A stretch of 9,384 nucleotides of DNA from Patescibacteria group bacterium (GTDB lineage Bacteria > Patescibacteriota > Gracilibacteria > UM-FILTER-43-11), in the NCBI GenBank assembly GCA_018814945.1, contig JAHIYT010000011.1:1-9384 (forward strand). Direction: 5' to 3'. The position numbers and the translations under genes were made by a program. Of this stretch, positions 1-6,500 are shown piece by piece (position 1 is the first letter of the stretch; every line of letters starts with the position of its first letter). The notes beneath the pieces are model-generated. The model was not told where the DNA came from and made no database searches. It was given only the letters and a program-made list of their open reading frames with translations.

Positions 1-72
1 CCAAACAAGGTGAATTTAAAGTATCTGGAAGTTAAGAAGAATAAAATGGGTCATCTTCTAAAGAATTTATAA
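1..72 (+). CDS. C-terminal end of an unidentified protein (partial)
   Basis: Frame 1 is open from the first base to a TAA at 70-72 and encodes 23 residues rich in Lys, Leu and Asn, ending HLLKNL. The gene begins outside the window. The tail carries no recognisable motif, so no function is assigned. Support for a real gene is positional: its stop codon abuts the palindromic element at 73, just as the stop at 1353-1355 abuts the second copy of that element. It lies on the same strand as the phosphoribosyltransferase gene and could be co-transcribed with it. A chance open frame of this length cannot be excluded. Confidence 0.5.
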   Translation, partial: PNKVNLKYLEVKKNKMGHLLKNL

Positions 73-163
73 CCAATTGCTAAGCCAATTGCTGATCCAA
101 TTGCTGATCCAATAGCTACCGGATAAGCAACTGGACAAGCTATTGGATTAGCGACTGGAAATT
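73..163 (+). repeat. Palindromic element of 12-bp units, copy 1
   Basis: The stretch parses into seven 12-bp units. Four are of the CCAATTGCTGAT type (73-84, 85-96, 97-108, 109-120) and three are of the inverted type beginning GGA (121-132, 133-144, 145-156), followed by GG. Bases 97-117 pair with 138-158 as 18 Watson-Crick pairs, two G-T wobbles and one A-C mismatch, leaving a 20-base loop. Because both arms are periodic, the arms can also pair in shifted registers. The element fills the gap between the TAA at 70-72 and the ATG at 164, ending in GGAAATT before the ATG. As RNA it would form a strong hairpin whose base is five bases from the start codon. A second diverged copy lies at 1356-1453. 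Whether it is a mobile palindrome, a regulatory leader or an RNA-processing site cannot be told from the sequence. Confidence 0.85.
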
Positions 164-796
164 ATGTTTAAAAACAGAATAGATGCAGCACAGCTACTGA
201 TACCGAAACTCAAGAAATATAAAGAGAATAAAGATGCAATAATCCTGGCAATTCCCCGTGGAGCTTTAGAGCTAGGAGCGATTTTAAGAGATGAATTAAA
301 TATTCCACTAGATATTGTTGTAACCAAAAAAATCGGTGCACCGGGGCATGAAGAATATGCAATTGGAGTAGTGGGACCGGATGGAGAGTATCAAGTTAAT
401 GAAGAAGTTATGGCTAGCTATGAAATACCAAAAAAATACATCGATGATGAAGCACAAAGATTAAAACATGTGATAAAAAGGCGCTACGAAGATTATAGGG
501 GGGATAAAAAACTTCCAAATCTAAAAAACAAAATAGTTATTGTTGTCGACGATGGAATTGCAACCGGATTCACCACTCTTGGTGCAATACAATATATCCG
601 CAGACAGAAGCCAAAAAAGATAGTACTAGCCATACCTGTTTCCGCCACAGACTCGTACAAAAAACTAAAAAAAGAGGTCGACGAAATGATTTGTTTGGAT
701 GTTCGAGATGACTTTTTTGCAGTGGGTCAATTTTATGAAAAATTCGGACAAGTTAGTGACGAGGAGGCTAAAAGAATTCTGAATTCAGATTTTTGA
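164..796 (+). CDS. Predicted phosphoribosyltransferase (COG1926-like, type I PRTase fold)
   Basis: A 210-residue cytoplasmic protein. The PRPP-binding signature of type I phosphoribosyltransferases is clear at residues 126-137 (IVVDDGIATGFT), with two acidic residues followed by the glycine/threonine loop that holds the PRPP phosphate. Upstream are the AIPRGAL loop (29-35) and KKIGAPGHEE (55-64), and near the C terminus FFAVGQFYEKFGQVSDEE (184-201). All are typical of the stand-alone predicted PRTases that are sometimes fused to dienelactone hydrolases. The substrate base of this subfamily is not established, so no pathway is assigned. The Met1 start gives MFKNRIDAAQLL, which matches the usual N terminus of the family. 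The start lies five bases after the palindromic stem, with only a weak GGA as possible ribosome-binding sequence. It is the only gene here ending in TGA (794-796), and that stop lies within the degenerate left side of the 7-bp repeat. Confidence 0.9.
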   Translation: MFKNRIDAAQLLIPKLKKYKENKDAIILAIPRGALELGAILRDELNIPLDIVVTKKIGAPGHEEYAIGVVGPDGEYQVNEEVMASYEIPKKYIDDEAQRLKHVIKRRYEDYRGDKKLPNLKNKIVIVVDDGIATGFTTLGAIQYIRRQKPKKIVLAIPVSATDSYKKLKKEVDEMICLDVRDDFFAVGQFYEKFGQVSDEEAKRILNSDF

Positions 797-880
797 TTTC
801 AAATTCAATACAAGATGTTAGATTCCAAAATCTAGAATGAGAATCTGAAATCTGAAATCTGAGATCTGAGATCTGAAATC
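784..880 (+). repeat. 7-bp tandem repeat (ATCTGAR) with degenerate inverted arm, possible terminator
   Basis: Bases 843-877 are five consecutive 7-bp units, ATCTGAA twice, ATCTGAG twice, then ATCTGAA, followed by ATC. Upstream, 784-804 reads as three 7-bp blocks of the complementary type (TTCAGAT, TTTTGAT, TTCAAAT), so the region is an imperfect inverted repeat. This left side covers the last codons and the TGA of the phosphoribosyltransferase gene. A pyrimidine-rich tract follows (880-902, C then T runs), so the structure could help end transcription, although it is not a classic GC stem with a T run. The same 7-bp motif recurs between the convergent genes at 8637-8765. No gene is seen in 797-956. 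Confidence 0.7.
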
Positions 881-915
881 CCCCGCCTTTTCCTTTTCTT
901 TTGCCCTATTAAGGG

Positions 916-944
916 TTGATTTTTAGCCAAAATTTTGATATAAT
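916..944 (+). promoter_or_regulatory. Sigma70-type promoter for the 132-aa gene
   Basis: A TTGATT -35 box (916-921) and a perfect TATAAT -10 box (939-944) are separated by exactly 17 bases. Transcription should begin near 950-952, which leaves only about 5-7 bases before the ATG at 957, too short for a Shine-Dalgarno sequence. The transcript would be nearly leaderless. It is the clearest promoter in the window; none is visible in 1640-1711 upstream of the large cluster, so it may also feed genes further downstream. The transcription start is inferred from spacing only. Confidence 0.75.
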
Positions 945-956
945 ATATAGATTTAA

Positions 957-1355
957 ATGAATAAACACATGGAAGACGTTATTAAAAAATATGAACACCA
1001 CATTGTGGATGACAAAACCCAGCAAATGTTAAACGAGCCTTTAAAGGACAAAACAGGCTTTAACGAAGGGCATGAGGAATTTTTAAAGATGCTTATTAAA
1101 AAACTAGAAAGCGGAGAGCTTAACCCACATAATCCAGACACTCTTTATAATCATGCGGTATATGACAAATTAGATGAAAGTCATCAAGAAGAAGCATCTT
1201 TAGCCGCAATCAACCTAATGAGCATGGTGCGTCAGATTGAAAGTTTATGGAAGCTAGACCAAAAAGCAACATTTCAAATACAAAATTTAGTTGAAAGTGT
1301 TTTTCAAATGAAATCTAAATTCGAAGAAAAGCACGGTGACGTATATATCATTTAA
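957..1355 (+). CDS. Conserved-looking small helical protein of unknown function
   Basis: The product has 132 residues, with no signal peptide and no membrane segment, so it is probably cytoplasmic. It appears almost wholly alpha-helical. The N-terminal half is charged and has several His residues (HMEDVIKKYEHH). The middle (about 40-75) contains FLKMLIKKLESGEL followed by a Pro/Asn-rich turn and DTLYNHAVYDKL, and the C-terminal half (about 78-125) is one or two long amphipathic helices. I recognise no family motif. The start at 957 is chosen from its place just after the promoter; Met5 (969) is an alternative that would give a leader of about 18 bases, still without a Shine-Dalgarno sequence. 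The TAA at 1353-1355 is followed at once by the second palindromic element. It may be the first gene of a transcript that includes the small basic protein gene. Confidence 0.8.
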   Translation: MNKHMEDVIKKYEHHIVDDKTQQMLNEPLKDKTGFNEGHEEFLKMLIKKLESGELNPHNPDTLYNHAVYDKLDESHQEEASLAAINLMSMVRQIESLWKLDQKATFQIQNLVESVFQMKSKFEEKHGDVYII

Positions 1356-1453
1356 CCAATAGCTCCAATTGCTAAGCCATTGCTGATCCTGTTGCTAATC
1401 CAATAGCTACCGGATAAGCAATTGGATAGGCCATTGGATCAGCAACAGGAAAT
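1356..1453 (+). repeat. Palindromic element of 12-bp units, copy 2
   Basis: It has the same architecture as the element at 73-163: a 9-bp partial unit (1356-1364), then units at 1365-1376, 1377-1387 (one base short), 1388-1399 and 1400-1411. The inverted units are at 1412-1423, 1424-1435 and 1436-1447, followed by GGAAAT. Bases 1388-1408 pair with 1429-1449 as 18 Watson-Crick pairs, one G-T wobble and two A-C mismatches. Relative to copy 1, one pair has switched from A-T (99/156) to T-A (1390/1447), and the A-C mismatch at 100/155 is a G-C pair here (1391/1446), so the structure is better conserved than the sequence. The element starts on the base after a stop codon and ends just before an ATG (1454). 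The one-base deletion breaks any reading frame across it, so it is not coding. Confidence 0.85.
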
Positions 1454-1460
1454 ATGGGAC

Positions 1461-1466
1461 AAGGAG
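1461..1466 (+). promoter_or_regulatory. Shine-Dalgarno sequence deciding the start at 1472
   Basis: AAGGAG stands five bases before the ATG at 1472. It is the only canonical Shine-Dalgarno sequence correctly spaced before a likely start in the window, and it favours 1472 over the in-frame ATG at 1454, which abuts the palindromic element. Confidence 0.6.
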
Positions 1467-1471
1467 ACTAT

Positions 1472-1639
1472 ATGCCAACAGGCGGACATCGCAGGAGATA
1501 CGATCCAAAACAAGCTCAAAAAATTAAAGAGGGTGGTAAGCGTGCAGAAAAGATAAGGCAGAAAAGTACACAACATCACAAGGAGGTAGAAGTACCGCAA
1601 GCAGAAGAAGAGCTACTAAAAGACTTAGAAAACCTATAA
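1472..1639 (+). CDS. Small basic/acidic two-part protein of unknown function
   Basis: The product has 55 residues from the preferred start, or 61 from the in-frame ATG at 1454 (extra residues MGQGDY). The N-terminal part is very basic (GGHRRRYDPKQAQKIKEGGKRAEKIRQK) and could contact nucleic acid or a membrane surface; the last 20 residues are acidic and helical (EEELLKDLENL). No family is recognised. No signal peptide or membrane segment is present. The start at 1472 has AAGGAG at ideal spacing, whereas the 1454 ATG may have been brought along with the palindromic element, since both element copies end in GGAAAT followed within one base by ATG. A GC hairpin follows the stop. It probably shares a transcript with the 132-aa gene upstream. 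Confidence 0.65.
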   Translation: MPTGGHRRRYDPKQAQKIKEGGKRAEKIRQKSTQHHKEVEVPQAEEELLKDLENL

Positions 1640-1656
1640 CTAACAAACTGAAAACG

Positions 1657-1671
1657 CCCCGCCAAGCGGGG
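1657..1671 (+). terminator. GC hairpin, possible terminator or attenuator
   Basis: CCCCGC (1657-1662) and GCGGGG (1666-1671) form a perfect 6-bp stem around a CAA loop, 17 bases after the TAA of the small basic gene. On the plus strand only TT follows, so the T run is poor. On the minus strand the complement of the preceding AAAA gives a somewhat better T run, but no minus-strand gene lies there. Termination of the 957-1639 unit is plausible but could be partial, allowing read-through to 1712. Confidence 0.5.
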
Positions 1672-1711
1672 TTATCGCGCCCTAACAAAAAAAATAACCA
1701 AAAACCAAAAA

Positions 1712-1981
1712 ATGACAGATATCGAACAAAAAATTATTGACCTCATCGAAAACAATCCTCATCTTTCTGAGGATTTACAAAAGCGCTACATACTCGCTTT
1801 GTTCTTGATGGAAAGTAATGAGCAGCAGGAATATCTGCATCTTGTTCAGGCTTTTACCTACCGCTGTAACGCGATAGAAAGAGGTATATTCGTAGTACGC
1901 GAAGACGAGAAAGAAAAGATTATGCGTACATTTGAGGATGTAAAAAAGGACATCCTAAGTAAAATACATTCTAATAACTAA
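1712..1981 (+). CDS. 89-aa helical protein of unknown function, first gene of the large cluster
   Basis: The product has 89 residues, appears wholly helical and charged, and has no signal peptide or membrane segment. Recognisable features are a first amphipathic helix (IEQKIIDLIENN), a short motif YILALFLMES at 26-35, and a single Cys (residue 52) after an aromatic stretch (YLHLVQAFTYRC). No family is recognised. The start context is a run of A with occasional CC and no Shine-Dalgarno sequence. The gene ends in tandem stops (TAA at 1979-1981 and again at 1982-1984), and the next gene begins 7 bases later, which suggests co-transcription. No promoter is visible in the 72 bases upstream, so it may be read from further upstream or from a promoter unlike the consensus. 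Confidence 0.75.
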   Translation: MTDIEQKIIDLIENNPHLSEDLQKRYILALFLMESNEQQEYLHLVQAFTYRCNAIERGIFVVREDEKEKIMRTFEDVKKDILSKIHSNN

Positions 1982-1988
1982 TAAAATT

Positions 1989-3053
1989 ATGTTTGGAAAT
2001 TTTGACAATCCATTGGCTAAAGTTACTGAATTCTTCGAAGAAACCAACCCGGAATTAGATCAAATTAAAGAATCAGTTATAGGTAAACTTGATGATCTTA
2101 AACGCAGTGAAAATTTTGAATCATTAGAAGCTAATATGCGGACAGTAGCTCTAAAAGGTTTTGAAAAGGATTTAAATGAACTTAGCATAAGCAACGAACA
2201 GAAAAAACAACTTATTGGTGTATTTAATGAAAGATGGGTAGAAATGATGCAGCCGGAAGAAATTGAAGCAATAATGAAGAGTCCGGAAAAGGCTGCGCTG
2301 GATGCGTTTGTAAGTGATCTATCCAACCTTCCTATTTTGAAAGAAATGATTGAATCTGCTGAGCCAAAAGCAAAATGGAAAATGTGGTTCGACGGAATAG
2401 ACGATAAGATCAAGAAAATGTTCGTTACTGTCGGAGGTTTTATGGGCATTGGCGTAGAAACCGATCCTAAGAAACAAGGTATATTCGACCGTATTTTTAA
2501 TTACATAAAGGGTGCACCGGAAGCGGCAGTGGTAGCAGGAGCAGGAGTAGCAGCTACAGGAGCAGCCGCAACAGCTCCAGAATCAACAGCTCCAGAATCA
2601 ACAGCGGCAGCTAACCAGGGCAAAGAAGCTCAAGAGTTACCACCAGCACATTTAGCTGCAATTAAGCCACTAGAGGACATTGGTATAACTATTAATAGGA
2701 GTACTGTCACAGCTGATATGAATTTTTTTGAACAAAATAATGTTGATGCATTAGAGCTTTCTAAAAAAGCAGCAAAAGGAAATTTAAAAGATATTTTCTT
2801 GGCAATGAAAACGGCATTGGGAGACAATATATCTCAAGTTCAATTTGAACTTAAAGATGCCTTTGTATTTGATCAAAAAGAAGAAACCAGCACGCCAGAA
2901 CACAGAGATGCAGTTATAGCAGCTATTGCAAATATGCAACAAGCAACTCCACCAAAGATGCGTGAATTCTTGAGCGATGATGCAAAAACTATGAATTCAA
3001 CAGCTCTAGCAAAAAAATATGCCTCAAAAGAATCATCTGAAGCTAATGGTTAA
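1989..3053 (+). CDS. 354-aa two-part helical protein with Ala-rich linker, unknown function
   Basis: An N-terminal region (about 1-172) is predominantly helical and charged, with a Trp-containing segment (KAKWKMWFDGIDDKIKKMF, 127-145) next to a glycine-containing hydrophobic stretch (to about 156) that could lie on a membrane. A low-complexity Ala/Gly/Val segment (176-208) follows and includes a tandem TAPES repeat (196-205). It is a likely flexible linker; a weak small-residue transmembrane helix at 179-196 is possible. The C-terminal region (about 215-345) looks alpha/beta (IGITINRSTVTADMNFF, ISQVQFELKDAFVF). No signal peptide or known domain is recognised. The start lies 7 bases after the preceding stop without a Shine-Dalgarno sequence. 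It ends in tandem TAA stops (3051-3056), and the next gene starts 10 bases later. It is probably a partner of the membrane protein and giant protein that follow. Confidence 0.8.
   Translation: MFGNFDNPLAKVTEFFEETNPELDQIKESVIGKLDDLKRSENFESLEANMRTVALKGFEKDLNELSISNEQKKQLIGVFNERWVEMMQPEEIEAIMKSPEKAALDAFVSDLSNLPILKEMIESAEPKAKWKMWFDGIDDKIKKMFVTVGGFMGIGVETDPKKQGIFDRIFNYIKGAPEAAVVAGAGVAATGAAATAPESTAPESTAAANQGKEAQELPPAHLAAIKPLEDIGITINRSTVTADMNFFEQNNVDALELSKKAAKGNLKDIFLAMKTALGDNISQVQFELKDAFVFDQKEETSTPEHRDAVIAAIANMQQATPPKMREFLSDDAKTMNSTALAKKYASKESSEANG
2571..2600 (+). repeat. 15-bp perfect tandem duplication inside the 354-aa gene
   Basis: ACAGCTCCAGAATCA occurs twice in succession and is followed by ACAGC. 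It encodes the TAPES repeat of the Ala-rich linker. The unit is a multiple of three, so the frame is kept; linker length may vary between strains. Confidence 0.9.
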
Positions 3054-3063
3054 TAATTAAACA

Positions 3064-3561
3064 ATGTCAACAAACACAACAAACACCACAGATTCAGCAC
3101 TGATAGAACAAATTGCCGCAAGTCATTTGCGTGAAGACCAAAAGAAAGATTTGGAAGGTCTTGTTGGCGAAATGACGGAGCAAGAAAGAGATGACTTGAT
3201 CAAATTGATTAATGAATCAAATGCGACTGCAAACGATTTTGAAGGTAAAAAGAAGGAAAAACTTGCAGCACTTAATAAGGAATATATTCAGAAGTTAGAC
3301 GAAGCTGGACATCATGAATCTGAATATATTCGCAGTGAATTCGAAAAGTTTGATAAAAAGCAAAGCGATGAAGAAATGAAAAATGTCGAAGCAGAAATTG
3401 CTGTAGCAGCTAATCAAACAACACATGCAGATCAAGCTGAAGTACAAAAAAAGAAAACTGGAAAAAGATATCCAGTATTTAAACTATTTTTCTTTTTACT
3501 AGTACTGGCAGGAATAGTTCTGGGAGTAATTTACGGACTGCAGTACCTAAACACTTTATAA
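3064..3561 (+). CDS. 165-aa tail-anchored membrane protein, unknown function
   Basis: The N terminus is Thr/Asn-rich (MSTNTTNTTD). Residues 11-130 are charged and helical with coiled-coil character (EGKKKEKLAALNKEYIQKL region, 60-100). A basic stretch (KKKTGKR, 129-135) precedes a single strong transmembrane helix at about 138-162 (FKLFFFLLVLAGIVLGVIYG), leaving only a few residues after it. By the positive-inside rule the large N-terminal domain should face the cytoplasm, with the C terminus across the membrane. It would then be a tail-anchored membrane platform for cytoplasmic partners. No family is recognised. It starts 10 bases after the 354-aa gene and its TAA is separated from the next ATG by a single A, so translation of the 1326-aa gene is probably coupled to it. 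Confidence 0.85.
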   Translation: MSTNTTNTTDSALIEQIAASHLREDQKKDLEGLVGEMTEQERDDLIKLINESNATANDFEGKKKEKLAALNKEYIQKLDEAGHHESEYIRSEFEKFDKKQSDEEMKNVEAEIAVAANQTTHADQAEVQKKKTGKRYPVFKLFFFLLVLAGIVLGVIYGLQYLNTL

Positions 3562-3562
3562 A

Positions 3563-6500
3563 ATGTTAATACAAAGAGAACAGTATAGGGAGTTTGAAGA
3601 TGAGAGATTCATATATATTGGCGAAGCGCCTGCACCATCTGCCTCACCGGAAGCTGACGAAGCTGTAGAATCTACTGAAGCTAAACCGGCAGAATTAGAT
3701 CTATCAAAAGTAAACATTGATGACGAGATCAACACAAAAAATGGAAAAGCCGAAGGATTGATAAATAAAATCGGTACACAAATGAGGAGTGTGGATGGTA
3801 TAGATGGATTGGTTCAAAAATTACACGGAGAAAGAGATACACATTTTAAAGAATTAGAAACAGAATACAAACAAGCCTTAGTTGATGAAGGACTTGGTGA
3901 TTTTGAAGACACCGAACAATATAAAGAAATCACAGAAAAAGCAGATAATTTTATAAAAAATATTAAAGAACGCTTTTTCAAAGGAGGCGGAGAAAAAGTG
4001 GTGCATAGAGAAAAAGTGGAGAGAGAAGCGGATCATCATGAAGCACAAACCGCATTAAAAGAAGCAAAAGGTGAAGAAAACATTAAAAATGCAAGAATTG
4101 GTGTTGTAAAAGAATACTTAGACAACCATATTAAAGATCAGGAAGGTGAACGTGCATTAACTGATGAAAATATAACAAGTCTCGCAAGACATATTATAGA
4201 ATCTAATCCAAGAATAGAGTTAGAATCCAAATCTCCTGATGAGCTAAATGATGCATTAATAGATATGGTGGATGACTATTTGACAGATGCAATTCAGGAT
4301 TTGATGCAAGAGGCTCCATCTTTTGATGAAAGCTACGAAAAAATAAAAGGTGGTGAAACAGCCCATTTTAAAGCATTACTACAAAGTGAAGAGAGTCTTT
4401 GGCAGAACTTTGGTCAAAATAGTGAAACACTTGATGATGTTGCTGAAATATTAGCAACCAGATTTGATGTGCGTGAAGATGATGGCGGAAATAAATACTA
4501 CATCGACTTAATGGATGGAAACACAATTCACCCAGCTGAAGCAATGCAAGGCGAAGTTGATATTAAAACAAAACTCGAAACTATTGTAAACACTGATTTG
4601 AATAACAAAGAGAACAGAAAGAAACATTTAAGCGATATCGAAACTGCAAGACGCGAATTAGATACTGCATTACGCAGTGAAATCGAAAAAGGCGAAACTG
4701 GAGTAGTTAGAGGAGGAAGGGTTGATGAACTTTCCGATCTAAGAAGCGGCAAACATGAAGCACTTAGAACGCTTCTGGATATGAATGAAGCAATCAGAAC
4801 TGGAATTAACAACATGCAAACCAAGGTAGAGGCCCAAAACCAAGTAAACGTTGAGAAGCAGCAAGAAGCAGCAAGAGAACAGCTGTTCCAAGATTCAGAG
4901 GCTGAAGCTAATTGGTATAGATCTCATTTTGAAGGTGTTGAAGGTTATACACTAATTGATTCATCTGAAAGTGCAAAATATACGGATATTGTTACTCTTA
5001 AGGGTGATTCAGGAATTAGTACATTTGCACATATCACCCTTGATTGCAGTGAAACACCAGTGGTCAGGATTGAAGCAAGAGGAGATGGATATGGAAAAAC
5101 CTACGAATACACTCCTGCAGAATTTGGAAGACTTGATGGAGCAGCATTAAAAACTTTAATAGAAAAACCACAAGAACAACTTGTAGAAAACAAGGAAAAG
5201 CTAACTGATGTAAATGTAAGAATGATCGCTCTAGATAGAGTATTACAAGGAGATACAAAAAAGAGGGAAGGAGGACAAGTGTCACTCGATTTGACAAGCA
5301 TTACACCAACAGATACAGATACAAACACACTAATAGAAGATGGTGCAACTGTAACAGTTCCAATTAATATTGGCGGAAACAAAGTTGGGGAAATGCAAAT
5401 CAACCTCGCTACTTATAACATGCAGGACTTAGATGCATCACCTGTAGCACTTGATTCCTTTGAAAGATCTGCGCAGACAACATTGGGAGCTGCGGCTGAA
5501 AAAATCAAAACTACTGCCGATACAATGCAACAAGAAGCAAAGAAGGCTGAAGCGAATAATGCAGAAATTAACACACAAGTTGGTGCTGATCTTCCACAAC
5601 TACAAACAATAAGCGGATTAGCCATTGAACAAGCTACTTTTGAAGGAAATCTTGCTGATTCAAATGCAGAAATTCTAACAATGCAAATCTCAGAAGAAGG
5701 AGATGCCGGAGAAATTCTTGCGAAGGTTTATGTCAAAGCTGGTACACCAGCTGCGGAAGGTCAAACACCTCAACCAAGACAATATATTTTAAGACATGAG
5801 AATCCAGCGATGGGAGATCAGACATTTGAAAATATTGTAGCTTTAAAGGCATATGTTGAAACAAGTAAAGATAGCCTAACTCCTGCACCTAAACCTTATA
5901 GCGAACCTGCACCCGAAACCAGCGTTGAATTACTAGCTGGAAGAGAGGGCGCAAGAACAAACTTATTAAAGGTTATGGTAAGTCAATGGCCAGATAAAGT
6001 TCCTGATGCAATAAAGGAGGCTGTTACAAGTGAGGAAACTGGTAGCATGGAAGCTTTATTTACAAAAATGCCAAGATTTGAAACTGCAATTAATAAATTT
6101 GTTAATGGCTTAAGTGACGAAAGATTAGGAGAGCTTAAAGCTGAAAATGCAGCAACAAGTTTCCGTCCAACAAAAGAAGAAAGAGCTACATTAATGACTT
6201 CATTCGCAGAAGCATATGGAGATAGTGGCCTTGAGGTTGCGGAAAAAGGTGAAATGGATACAATTAATGGTATCCAGGTTACAATTGGCACCGAAACACA
6301 ACCATTTGGAACAGTCTTTGGAGAAAATGTTGCTCATATTCTTTCAATGAATTGTGTAATTAAAAAAGAAGGTGACCAAATAAAAATCAAAAACAATGGT
6401 GAAGAAGATTCTGCATTTAAAGTTGTTACAAATCCGTCTGTATTAAAAGACTACCTACCTACAGATATGCAGGATGGATACAAAAAGATTTTAAATGGCG

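Noticed and set aside
73..163. Copy 1 of the palindrome translates in frame 1 as a 4-residue periodic peptide (PIAK PIAD PIAD PIATG)
   Set aside because: The frame follows a stop and hits TAA at 124-126, it has no start codon, and copy 2 has a one-base deletion that destroys the frame. The 12-bp period alone explains the pattern.
794..833. Reading the TGA at 794-796 as glycine (code 25), extending the phosphoribosyltransferase
   Set aside because: No other in-frame TGA occurs in about 7.6 kb of coding sequence, the protein already has the usual family length, and the extension would enter repeat sequence.
70..1453. CRISPR array from the 12-bp repeats
   Set aside because: The units are contiguous, with no spacers, and arranged as an inverted pair; no cas gene is present.
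5064..5403. Overlapping minus-strand open frames within the 1326-aa gene
   Set aside because: They are low-complexity complements of the sense codons, overlap each other, and have no initiation signals.
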